Positions 54,480-64,000 of a DNA stretch of 64,000 nucleotides are shown here, one piece after another; position 1 is the stretch's first letter; each line of letters begins with the position of its first letter. This DNA is from Kappaphycus alvarezii. Lineage: Eukaryota > Rhodophyta > Florideophyceae > Gigartinales > Solieriaceae. Where the stretch lies: positions 372,001 to 436,000 of the forward strand of contig NADL03000750.1 of assembly GCA_002205965.3 (NCBI GenBank). Direction: 5' to 3'. Both the position numbers and the translations under genes were made by a program. A model generated the notes under the pieces. The model had not been told where the DNA came from. It saw only the letters and a program-made list of their open reading frames with translations, and searched no databases.

Positions 54480-57060
54480 TCTATATAGATTTTTTAGTTT
54501 CTCTTTGCGAGAAGTTAGATCCGATCCAGGTGTTTCGGATTCTTGTATAGAACCCACGATCTCTTCAGTGTCACTTGTGTTGTAACCCTATTGATGATCT
54601 TAATTATCTTAACGGTTTCCCTCACAACCTCGCCTTCTACAGGGACATCTTCTTTGTCCTCTTGGACATCCAACGCCAATAACTGGTCAGGCAAGCGGGT
54701 TGGCGACACCCCAGAGCAAGGGACAACCGTCTCTCTTCCCACTATAGGAACTTCATCCTCTAGTTTTTCGATTTGGTCGTCATGACCGTGGGGCTTTGCT
54801 CTCTTGAGCTGTGTTGAGGAGCATACTCCTCCTTGATAAATTTTGCTTTTGTCGTTCCATATGTCTCCGACAAGGACTGGCTAGCCGGTGTGCCGGTCGA
54901 CTGCTGTGCCAAGAATTGGCGAACTTTCTCATAGCTTTTGCTAGGCACATTAGATTTCTCCATTGGAGATAAAGCTTTATAGTTCTTGAGAACTGTAGCC
55001 ATTTCCTTCATAGAATGTACACAGCCTGTGGACACATGTCCACGCTTATATCATTCATTGCGGAAGATGCTATGTAGCTTCTGTACCTGTTGGGGTGCAT
55101 TTTTGGGTAGTCTATTGACCCAACAAGGACGGTTGTACCTGTTCCTTTTGTCTTGATAAGGAACTTACGGAGCTTTTGTGGATCCAAGCGGAGCCTTCTG
55201 AGGTTAGTGCCGGTTCTATCTACATCGATTTTTCCTTTGTCCCGTGAGAGACACTGGGTTCTTCCGAATAGGAAGGCTGTTTGGATACTCCCTCTTGCAA
55301 GAGGTGCATCCCTTCATGCGGCTGTTCATAATGATCTACAGAATGAGACTCTCTTGAGTCTTCCGTTGACTGAATAAGGCAGCAGAAACTCGGTTGCTCC
55401 AACTTTGTTGAAGTTTCCTAGGTTGGGGCGAAGACTCCCGTCTTGTAACTGATGGCTTAGCCATTTTACAATCAAAACCAACCCTTCGGGTTTGAGAAGG
55501 ATCTCTTGCTCTCACTTCCTCGCCCTCCACTTGTGCATAATCAACAAGTGCAAGAAATAAAATCTTTCTATGGAGGTCGCGGTAAAGCGCGACTACTGAA
55601 CTAGTGGTCTTGTCGAGACCATCAACAAACATTGTCATTAGTTCTTGTGAAGAGTGTCAATTCCCGCAACGGTTTGAACCGTCCGTAAGACGCATATAAT
55701 ACGTTTTATCATCTTCATTAGGAAGTTTTATAATGTCGTGCAGCTGCATAACAGAATTTTGAATGGAATCATTCGTAGCAAAGCTTAGAAGAAGCCATTG
55801 GACAGCCTCTGGTCAGGCAAAAATTTCTCCCTGTTCAGTGCTCGTCGTTTCCGAAACCGATCGGAACATTCTTCGAGCCATCTCATCAAGGAAATCGTGC
55901 AATAACCCAAATGCTTGCGCTTCAGACATACCTTGAAGGTTAAACCCAAGCACCAACTTCTGTAAAAAGTCCGAAATAGTAATGAAGTCGTCCCCTGTGA
56001 AGAAATCCTCCTTGTGGAGTTTGGTACTGATACTCTTTGCGTAATCCCTTACTTTCCCTGATTTGCGGGACGTTAAACGTTGGGATCTATTATCCAATCG
56101 TTAATTCCGGTAGGACACAATTCTTTCGAACAAATCGTTTGTGGGTCTGAGCTCACGGAGCCATTCCCATGATGGACCACGACGTTTTCTTGTCGTCAAC
56201 CTAGAGGGTGCACTTATGTAACTAGTCCTCTCAGACTTACTCTTCTTGATCCTTTGTATCTTGCTTTCCTGGAGGTCCTACCTCTCTCATCAACAGATAG
56301 TTCCGAAGTGGAACTCTCTGTACTGGGCGAATAATCGCTGTCATCATCATCATCCTCACCATTTGAGGAACCTTCCGAGCGCGAAGAGAACTGGAACTGG
56401 GATCCGATAGATCATCGTACTTGCTCTTCCTAGAGATCTTTTTCTTATTCTTATGAGATCTTTTGTGAGACTTTTTGGAAGTCTTATCTTTCTTTTTCTC
56501 CTTGCGAGACTTGTTTTGGGCCGATCCATGAGGATCTCCTTCAGAATTGGGAGTAACAACTCCCTCTAAACGTGTTGTAGGAACAACTGTAACCTCGAGA
56601 CTTGCGTCCTCAATCTTGGATAGCCTCTTAGCTACACGAAGAAACATGACATCGTTATGGCTCTTAACGTTTTTGATGCCCTCGAGGGCTTTGTTCACAT
56701 ACTTTTGGATAACCGAAAAATCATTCTTTAGAGAATCAAGAATTTCCTGAGACTCGGGTGAGCCTTCTTCAATTAACGAGATACGAATCTCTAATTATTA
56801 ACCTTCTCTAAGGTTTATTCCTTAACTAGGGGTACTACCTCTTGTAAGCTGTTCACTTCTACAGTGATTATTTCTTTTAATTCCTCATGCAACACATTGC
56901 ACATTCCCTGGCATCTTTCTATAGCAGAGAGTCTTGGAACGGATGTTTCAACAGCTTTTCTTGTTCTCCGAGCTGAACTTGCTCTGGGTGCGATCCTTTC
57001 TCGGGCCGAGGTACTGGATCCTGAACGTGTAACTCTTTGAGTCGATATTGTCGAAGATAT
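54480..57060 (-). pseudogene. Gypsy element 3 Gag region
   Basis: Reading leftwards, an Arg/Ser-rich start (57060-56900) and a helical part (MCNVLHEELKEIITVEV) precede a strongly basic segment (KKDKTSKKSHKRSHKNKKK, about 56430-56500) and an acidic Ser/Asp run. The capsid-like frame follows (55813-56097, DFFTGDDFITISDFLQKLV, GLLHDFLDEMARR), with more capsid helices at 55336-55638. A possible knuckle remnant (RGHVSTGC) lies near 55030. Several stops and frame changes separate the parts. Confidence 0.7.
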
Positions 57061-57172
57061 TCGGTATTAAACAAATTGGGTATTAAATCTCTTAAGAATT
57101 GTGGTGGTTAAGAAAACCAAGCAAATTTCCAAAAGTAAATTTCTTTTGTAGGTCGCGAAGATCTTTTCGTTT

Positions 57173-57190
57173 CTAGGTCGGGAGACCAAA
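57173..57190 (-). other. Primer-binding site of gypsy element 3
   Basis: On the minus strand TGGTCTCCCGACCTAG follows the 5' LTR end after a few bases. TGGT would pair with a tRNA CCA end. The tRNA is not identified. Confidence 0.6.
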
Positions 57191-57193
57191 AAT

Positions 57194-57956
57194 TGTAGTG
57201 CAATCCACCGAACTGGAACCAGAAACGGTTAAGCTCCCTATTGCTTAAAGCAGTGACTACATGGTGCTCGACGCAGCTTTCTCTTTATTCCCTTTGCAGG
57301 TTATTAGCTCAAGAGTTATGAGAACTCAGGTGGTAGAGTCTTGTAAGAAGCAAAGGAAAAAGGAGCCAAGAGGTAAATGTGATACGCATTATGCGTCAGA
57401 ACGGTTAGGCAAGAGCCACCGATACCCGTCTTCCGTGCTACGGGACTGGTGGGATACACGTCCTCCCAAAGGACAAAAGACACAAAAAGGGTAAAAACCT
57501 GAAATAAACAACAGGCGCCAAAGCCAAGCTGGCGGGCGGGGGCCGAAGGGTATAGTAGGTAATATAGCTGCAGTCGCGGCGCCTTAGAAAAAGATAACAT
57601 AATTTGCAGGAGCACCAACTAGAGTCAAACCAAAGGCTGTTGAAGTCATTGGTACCTTCGGTGCCGGTTTACTAGTAGTGGCACTCAGGCCAAGAATAAA
57701 TACTAAGTTCAGTTAACTAGTTAGTAGAGCTCGAGATCACTAGTTAGGACACGTTTCACTCTTTTAGGTGGTTAGCCATGAATAATATCAGGGTCAGTTA
57801 GTGGCAAGTGCCATGCCCAATAGGGGCGACTAGTTTAAAGGCACTATAATAGTGTTAATATGCTGAATGGCAAGCGCCATGTAATAGGGCTCGAAAATCG
57901 AGTACCAAAATTATGGTTATGACCGTCAATTCAAACTAAAGTGCTATTGCACTACA
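57194..57956 (-). repeat. 5' LTR of gypsy element 3
   Basis: It is the partner of 45305-46064. Termini are TGTAGTGCAAT and ATTGCACTACA, a perfect 11-bp inversion. Confidence 0.92.
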
Positions 57957-59995
57957 AACTGTACTCTTCAGGGAGAATTACAGATATTTCCGCTGCAACG
58001 CTACTTTTCCTACTTTAAGCAATATCAAATCCTTCATTTTGAGTCTGTTTAGGCTATCGAAACCCACCAGGTGCGTGCTCTCACTTTTCCACGGCCCGAA
58101 AACAACAAAAAAATTGACAATTTTAAACCGGTTGTCATTTCTCATTGACTATTTCCCCCCTCTTTCTCCAATTACAAGTTCTGACGTCCTCATCTTTATC
58201 ATACTTATTTCCTCGACGGCCATCCAGCGCTCATTGATACCTCCGTCAGCAAACCACGAAGAGCTTGAAGGAGCTCTTATCTCTCCATACTGTGTAGTTT
58301 GAAGCACAAGAGGCGGTGGTGAGAGATTCTGAATGAAAAGAAGACAAAGAATGAGCCAAGGGGCCAGAAACATGTCTAACGGGCAGAAGGAGAGGAGTTA
58401 GAGGACATTTATGAGGGAAAAGAAGCTAAAATCGGGGAGTCCTGGAAAGAAGATTGAGATATCAAACAGAATTACACGGAGGGGAATGGGATGAAATAGA
58501 TGGATGCTGGACCCGTTGCAAAAAGTTTCAGATAATCAAGAGGCATTCATGGGTGTGCGTGCGGAATACAACAGATATAAGTGCAAACTACATGGGTACG
58601 TCTGACACCTTGAAGGAAGTACTAGCCTCTGATCAAGAAGATAATGATTGTGAGGAGCATATTTGCGAAGTTTCTGTCAGGTTTTTTCAAAATTAGCTCT
58701 GTCGACAGGAAGCGTTTTCATGCATTTTGGCGCCTTTATTAGATTTATCGAAACTTCCGTTTGGAAATAAGTTTACACAAGCTGAATGAATTTCATACTT
58801 CAGGAGGGGAAAGGTATGGTGAGAGTCAACTTCAAACAAAAAATGTCGAATAGGTCTCTGGCCCCTGAGCGAGGTGATTGAGCCTGCTCCTTTAAAACTG
58901 TTCAGTAGAATAGCAACTTATCTTTCATGTACACTCCTCTCCATTTAACGTTATTGTCTATTGAAGCAGTTCAGTCGCTACCAAAGACTCGCACCTCAGT
59001 TTGTTAATAATTTCCTCTCCGTTGACGCCATTTAAACATCCTGGATTGTCAATTGAGATGTCGGTAGACGCATTGAAGATTAAAAAACGTTTCCAGTTCT
59101 ACTAAAATGACTGTATGAGGCCCGAGGATCATTCTCGGAAAAGAGAACTAGCGGCAAGGAAATTGTCAATATGATCAGTGATACCCTGGCACCGAGACCA
59201 AAAAGTTGATTAAGCAGCTTCGGGGAGGGTTTTGGAGAGGTCACTGCGCAAAGATAGGAGACCGTAGACGGAGGCGAAAAAGAAGAGGTCTGTGCTGAAC
59301 GGATGAGTCTAGGTAGCCTGGTGTGACATAGGCGAAACCAAAAGCGGGGCCGAAGATATGCCGACCTTGTTCTAGATTGAAAACGGAAGGTAGTTTAGGG
59401 TTATTGTGAAGATAAAATACTAGCAGGGGCGATTAAAAATGTCAACGGTGAAAAAGAACTTAGTAATAGAGATGAGTTCGTCCAGGTTCATGTTCGAATG
59501 GATCATGAAACTACAAGATCGTAAGCGAGAAACTAGGGGAATTATCTTTACGCCCAGAAATATCCTCCCTTTTAGGTTTCTATCCTAATTCCCTTTTCCT
59601 TTGTTTCTACATTCACTTTCTTTTCTTTTTGCGTCAAAAATTATACATTTCTTTGTACGCTTTCCTTTTTCTGAATTTTCTTTTCATGAGCGATTGCCAT
59701 CCCCTTCGATGGTAATTATTTTAGAAGTTTCCGTTTATTTTGTCTTCTTCGCCCCAAAATATATTTCTCCTCAGCCATATTTTCTATACATTGTTTTCGG
59801 CGTAAAGCACCCTTTGAAGGCGTTTCTCACTAAAATTCCACTGCATGAACAATTTTAGAATGGTCTTCTAATTCAGCGTTTTTGTCAATCTTAAAAGTTT
59901 AGCGCTATTTAAACACGTCGGGCGCCGCCTAAAATTTGTCTTCGTCCCTACAACAATAAAACTTCGATAATTCAACGGTTTCCCTGACAGCCATC
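57957..59995. other. Flank of gypsy element 3 without recognisable gene
   Basis: Short frames only. I see no motif, array or RNA gene. Confidence 0.5.
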
Positions 59996-60250
59996 ATGCA
60001 TTGGCTCCGTTCTTCTCGCCCCATTGCCAAAAGCCGCCACCCTCGCTTCATCACCGTCTCTTCTTTACTCCGTTCTGGCCTAACCGACATCGAGGACTAT
60101 CTCCGTCGTCAAACCAGAATACACTTTGCGGAGCTCGTTGCACGTCACCTGGTGGAGATTGAAGCACAGGAATCGGTAGAAGGGACTCTAGCGATCATCT
60201 ATCTTTTCTTAATTTCTGTAGTACCTCCCCTTGTCCTAAATTGCCTGTAG
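59996..60250 (+). pseudogene. Acidic protein family, N-terminal fragment D1
   Basis: ATG at 59996 opens MHWLRSSRPIAK, and the family signature GLTDIEDYLRRQT and VEIEAQESVEG follows (about 60080-60183). After that the family match ends and unrelated residues run to TAG at 60248. It shows that the N-terminal 60 residues are a conserved unit with an ATG of their own. Confidence 0.6.
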
Positions 60251-60259
60251 TTCTGGTCC

Positions 60260-61665
60260 TTCCACGCTCTTTCTCACTCTCAGCACCTTCCCAGGGAGAA
60301 TATCTCCCTATATCTATCCTTTTTATCATTTCAGCGATCCTCTTCAAAATCACTGCCATTTTATCTGGATATTTTGAAATTGTATCTACTTCTCTAAATT
60401 GATCCCGGATAAAGTTCTTTGTCCGTTTTCGCTTGCCTTCTTCTCCAAATTCCTTTTTTTGAAAACGGGCGCAAAGATAGACTGAGACGATTATTTCCAC
60501 GAAGAAGGTTTGTTACTACTAGAAACTACATGTTAGATTTATATTACCGATTTCGAATCTATAGAATGCGCCCTAGATAGTCTAATTGAACCCCATCATT
60601 CCAAGTTTCAAACCTCTCATATCATTCCTCTTACGACCCCTCTCCCCGTACTCATTCAAACATCCCTCAGTTGCCTGCCACTCCCTATAATCCATCAGAA
60701 TGTACTACTTATGCACCACCAAAGTCATTTAAAAACTCGCCACCCTCGCCCCCTAAACGCCATTTCCCTGCTCACTTTCGGCCCTACTAACCGCGATGAG
60801 TATCTCTGCTTGAAAACGAAGAAGAAGGTGATCCAGTTCGTTCGTCGCTTGTTCATCGAGGATGAGGCCGAGGAGGTAGATTAGGGGCAGGGGCGGGAGG
60901 TTGAGGAGGAAGGTAGTGAGACTTCTGAGCGGTGGGCAGCCTTGGAACTGGTTTACAAGAATGAAGATGAACAGCAGTATGAAGAGGAGTACGAGGAAGA
61001 TGAGGGGATGGAGACATGGACAGTTTTAAAATGGTAGGGCGGGGACTAAACAATATGGACCAGGCAGTCCCGACGCTGTAAACGGATGGGGGCATCTAGA
61101 GTGGTTTAGATATTTCCCTCGAGGCAAAAGAGAACTGTAAGCCGTTTGAGGAAATTTTTTGGGGACTGGTTGGGTAGCAAGGATATTTGTGAGGAGTTTT
61201 TTGGGTCTGATCGAAAGGATGGGAAAAAAAGGTGACTAGAGCAATTTTTGTTTCTTAAGTATCTCTTGATTAAATTATATCATCCAAAAATAAATATCTT
61301 TACGCATTTCCTGGTACCTCTTTTTTTTGGACTCTAAGGGTAGCCAACAGTCTTTATTAGCTTAGTAAACTGCTTTCTCCTGAAGATATGAATCAAGTTG
61401 ACAGACAACGTCAAGTCAAGTCCCGGGTAGTAGGAGGTGGAAATTAAACTTCAGACTGAGAACAATTCTTCTCACGCTGGTCGCAGAGCATCAGCAGTAG
61501 ACCCTGATCCTTCTGTACTTTCTAGAATCTCCCTCAACTGTCGTCCTTAGCTACCTCTATTTCTTTCCTCAACTATACCGCGGTAGCACTCTTGTCGCTT
61601 GCAATACTTCCTTCTCGGGGCATTTGGTTCTGGGTATCTCTTCTCCCGAAGATTTATCTGTATCA
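60260..61665 (+). mobile_element. Acidic-ORF / LTR-like unit, copy D2
   Basis: The 5' region (ATATTTTGAAATTGTAT near 60370, CTCCAAATTCC near 60443) matches copy A. The acidic frame (60740-61225) and a decayed LTR block follow (AGTAAACTGC near 61363, CTATACCGCGGTAGCAC near 61572, TATCA end at 61661-61665). The TATA box has changed to TTTATTAG. It abuts fragment D1, so two copies are arranged in tandem. Confidence 0.62.
60740..61225 (+). pseudogene. Acidic protein family, copy D2
   Basis: LTFGPTNRDEYL, TKKKVIQFVRRLFIEDEAEEV and then a TAG (about 60881), a Glu-rich middle, and after frame changes the tail DICEEFFGSD (about 61178-61210) are visible. It is more decayed than copies A and B. Confidence 0.55.
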
Positions 61666-61999
61666 GGGTGGAATGATGGATTAGTTTACTTCTCCGTCAC
61701 AGACTTCTATCAGGGCGTCTAAACGGAGTTTTGAGAGAAGGAAAGGAGGAAAAAGAAACGGGTCTGCGCTTTTGTGACCTTGTGACTACATCGGTGGGTC
61801 GAGGCAAGCGAGGAGGTATGCGGTATTAGATAGTACAGCTTGCGCGGCGTGTCTATGTTTGAGGACCATTTTGGCTGTGGAGAAGCTCTCAATTGCTAAG
61901 GCAAGGTAAATTGCATTGATGTAGAGAGGTAACACGATCAAGTTATTAATAGAATGTCGATTGGAGTCCAGCTAGTAGACAAGCACCGTTAGAGTTTAC

Positions 62000-62150
62000 T
62001 CCCCCCTTGGGGTAGTTCGTTCTGAGTATCTCTTCTCTCGACGATTTACCCCTACCATTTAACCCTCAACAAGACTACCCTCTAAGAGAGTACGAAATGA
62101 TAGGGTAAATCGTCGAGACAAGAGGTACTCAGAACGAACTACACCAAGAG
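62000..62150. repeat. Head-to-head LTR ends
   Basis: GTAGTTCGTTCTGAGTATCTC (starting at about 62004, ending CTACCA at 62057) is mirrored by 62098-62147 around a spacer of about 40 bases. Both arms are the last 50 bases of the LTR-like block. The left arm is a short fragment and the right arm is the end of copy E. Confidence 0.8.
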
Positions 62151-62539
62151 GGAGGTGTTGCAAGCGACAAAAGTGCTACCGTGGTATAGTTGAACGAGCA
62201 AGAAGGAGTGGATATGGAAGAAAGTTGAAAGGCCTACAAGAAAGTATGGAAGGGGCAGGGTCTACCACTGATGCTCTGTGGCCAGAGTAAGAAAAACGTT
62301 TCTTGCGTCTGAAGTTGACTCTTAACTTCCTACTACTCGGGACTTTGCTTGAAGTTGTCTGCCAATTTGCTTGACTTGCCCATTAAGAAAGCAGTTTAAT
62401 CAGCTTATATAGACTTTTAGCTACCACTAAAGTCCAAACAGAATTACAGAATATACCAGTAAATTCATACAAACTTTTTATGTGAATGATGTAGTCCAAA
62501 TAAAAGATCTGTAAGAAACGAAAAATCGATATGGTCCTT

Positions 62540-63045
62540 TTATTTCCTATTTTCTACATCAGATCTAAACAACTCCTCCAAAATATCCATGGTGCCAAAG
62601 AAGTCCTCACAAATATCTGCGAACGGCTGATAGCTCTCTATTTTATCCTGGGGAATATCTAAACTTCTAAAGATATCCCCATCCGGCTCTAGCGTCGGTC
62701 CCACTTATTCCATAGTTTCCAGTCCTGGCCCCACTATTCCAACACTTCCCATTCCTCCATTTCCCTCATCCTTCTAGTCCTCTCCCTCATCCTTTTTCAC
62801 GTCCTCGTCATCATACTCCTCTTCGTTAACCCTGTAGACCAATTCCTGGGCTGCCCACTCCTCAAAGGTCTCCCCAGCTCCCCCCTCGACCTCCCACTCC
62901 TGCCCCTCAAGTAACTCCTCCGCCTCCTCTTCGACGAACAAATGACGCACAAATTCGATCACCTTTTTTTTGTTTGTCGGTATCGGTAGTAACCCTGTTT
63001 AGTAGGTCCGAAAGAGAGTAGGGGAATGGATTTTAGGGGCGCGGT
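62540..63045 (-). pseudogene. Acidic protein family, copy E
   Basis: The frame reads LLSFGPTKQGYYRYRQTKKK, then IEFVRHLFVEEEAEELLEG (62962 leftwards), WAAQELVYRVNEEE and an acidic run ended by a stop at 62774. Beyond it the family tail continues in the lower-scoring frame to about 62540 (DGDIFRSLDIP-like and MDILEELF). It is the third copy with the EFVRxLFxEEEA segment intact. Confidence 0.6.
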
Positions 63046-63439
63046 GGCGATTTTTGGAGATGGAGGCGGAGGGCCGAAGGTTGTTCATTTTGGGTGTAAA
63101 TGGAGTGGAGCGATTGTGGATGGAGAATAGAGGGTGTGAGGGGGAGGTTAGTGTGTGTAGGGGTTGATGGATCTAAAAAAAGTTGGATAAAATGAATTTA
63201 AGTACACCTTTGAGGCGGACTGAAGTCAGTACTAAAAAGTGAAAATTGAAATTGTAGTAGCACAATTGCGTGAAATTTCTACATAAGAAGTGAATGTGGT
63301 GAAGTAGGTGGATCAAAAAAGTCGTAAAACGTTGATTTGGAGGAGATGATACAGTATTAAAATATCTAGGGAGGATGGTAGACAATTTTGGAAAGGACAG
63401 CAAGCGAAGCCAGGGGCGGGATCGTTGTGAGGTGCTTGA

Positions 63440-63555
63440 TTACACGAGGGGGGACCATTTTCTGTAATATACGATAGGATGGCCATTTTCTGTCTTACAC
63501 GAAGGGATGACCATTTCCTGAATTGCACGAGGGAAGGACCATTTTATGGATTACA
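63440..63555 (+). repeat. 28-bp minisatellite, four units
   Basis: Units of the form TTACACGAGGGGGACCATTTT...TG repeat four times with variation (ACGAGGGG, ACGATAGGATG, ACGAAGGGATG, ACGAGGGAAGG, each followed by ACCATTT or GCCATTT). Copy B carries a single unit at the same place. Confidence 0.8.
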
Positions 63556-63639
63556 CTCCCCCTGCCGATTTTCGAACACAGTAATCCCTCATCCTGTCGA
63601 ATTCTTCCACTCCTTCTCCAGTACAAGACGGGGGTACTA

Positions 63640-63915
63640 CCCGCAAGTTTGCAGACAACTTCAAGCCCAGTCCCAAATAGCTAGGAAGTTGAGAGTCAAC
63701 TTCAGACCCAATCAGAATTTATTTTACGTTAGTCACTAAGCATAGGTGGTAGACCGGCCCTTTCATACTTGCTTGTAGCCCATTAAACTGTCTTCCCTAT
63801 CCACTCCTTTTTGTTCGTTCAACTATAACACGGTAGCACGTTTGTCGCTTTCAACTCCTCCTTCTTGGGGTAATTGGTTCTGAGGATCTTTTCCCCTGCA
63901 GAGTTATCTCTATCA
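63640..63915 (+). promoter_or_regulatory. LTR-like block, copy F, 5'-truncated
   Basis: It starts inside the block at GCAGACAACTTCAAG, keeps a perfect GAAGTTGA/TCAACTTC hairpin (63685-63703) and ends TATCA at 63915. An ATG follows at 63931 (MEECGGLKSMNG) and is closed by TAG at 63967. The TATA box is missing. Confidence 0.6.
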
Positions 63916-64000
63916 GTCACAGTAACAACCATGGAAGAGTGTGGAGGTCTTAAATCAATGAATGGGTAGCACAGTTCCAGGTAGATCGATTGCTATTCGG

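Larger units (their letters stand above)
45305..57956 (-). mobile_element. Ty3/gypsy element 3, full-length with both LTRs
   Basis: LTRs at 57194-57956 (5') and 45305-46064 (3') begin TGTAGTG and end CACTACA or TACTACA, forming 11-bp inverted termini. AATTG before 45305 and AACTG after 57956 match at four of five bases, a likely target-site duplication. PBS, gag, protease, RT, RNase H and integrase run leftwards on the minus strand, and a polypurine tract adjoins the 3' LTR. Integrase stops early, and about 5 kb of sequence with plus-strand ORFs lies before the 3' LTR. It is the best preserved element here. Confidence 0.92.
62098..63555 (-). mobile_element. Acidic-ORF / LTR-like unit, copy E, candidate complete solo LTR
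   Basis: On the minus strand it starts TGTAATCCAT at 63555 and ends CCTATCA at 62098, about 1.46 kb with TG...CA termini. It contains a 28-base minisatellite, the shared 5' region, the acidic frame (about 63045-62540), a TATATAAG box (62404-62411) and the LTR block. Bases 62530-63470 match copy B closely. No target-site duplication is evident. Confidence 0.68.

Noticed and set aside
57261-57618. ORFs on both strands inside the gypsy 3 LTR
   Set aside because: They overlap each other within the LTR, and the matching LTR at 45305-46064 does not preserve the frames.

Overview
The window is eukaryotic nuclear-type DNA dominated by decayed retroelements, with two host-like genes in the middle. 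There is no bacterial operon structure, no rRNA and no CRISPR array. Reading frames contain no obvious introns. The host-like genes are a UvrD/PcrA-type (SRS2-like) helicase pseudogene and an RBM42-like RNA-binding gene. A plastid-bearing, intron-poor lineage such as a red alga would fit, because plants and algae carry SRS2-like UvrD helicases, but the sequence does not prove this.

Layout. 1-7966: a Ty1/copia element (221-6691) with both LTRs, a polypurine tract and every pol domain in broken frames. A 349-base inverted copy of its left flank plus LTR start lies at 7616-7966. 9722-13143: a site-specific-type non-LTR retrotransposon (zinc fingers, reverse transcriptase, restriction-like endonuclease). 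5'-truncated relatives lie at 23517-24283 and 38315-38580, and a more distant one at 24870-25484 (minus). 17.0-18.25 kb: the first copy of a recurring unit that carries an acidic open frame followed by a TATA-containing LTR-like block. 18316-21408: the helicase pseudogene, starting just behind that block. 21651-22619 (minus): the RBM42-like gene, convergent with it and abutting a truncated second copy of the unit. 25515-31270: a Ty3/gypsy element whose LTR contains three apparently identical 522-base tandem units. 36590-38310 (minus): a second gypsy pol fragment. 38584-39600 (minus): a third copy of the acidic unit. 45305-57956 (minus): a large gypsy element with both LTRs, PBS, polypurine tract, gag and pol, in which about 5 kb between integrase and the 3' LTR carries plus-strand open frames of unknown function. 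59996-63915: more copies of the acidic unit, partly head to head. Stretches 13.2-16.6, 31.3-35.9, 39.6-45.3 and 58-60 kb are mostly AT-rich with no recognisable gene.

The points most worth following are (1) the multicopy acidic protein family tied to an LTR-like promoter, probably encoded in U3 of a solo LTR, (2) the unidentified plus-strand ORFs inside the large gypsy element, and (3) the strong excess of net one-base losses among the frame breaks in genes and elements of unrelated origin. The third could be real decay or unpolished long-read sequence.
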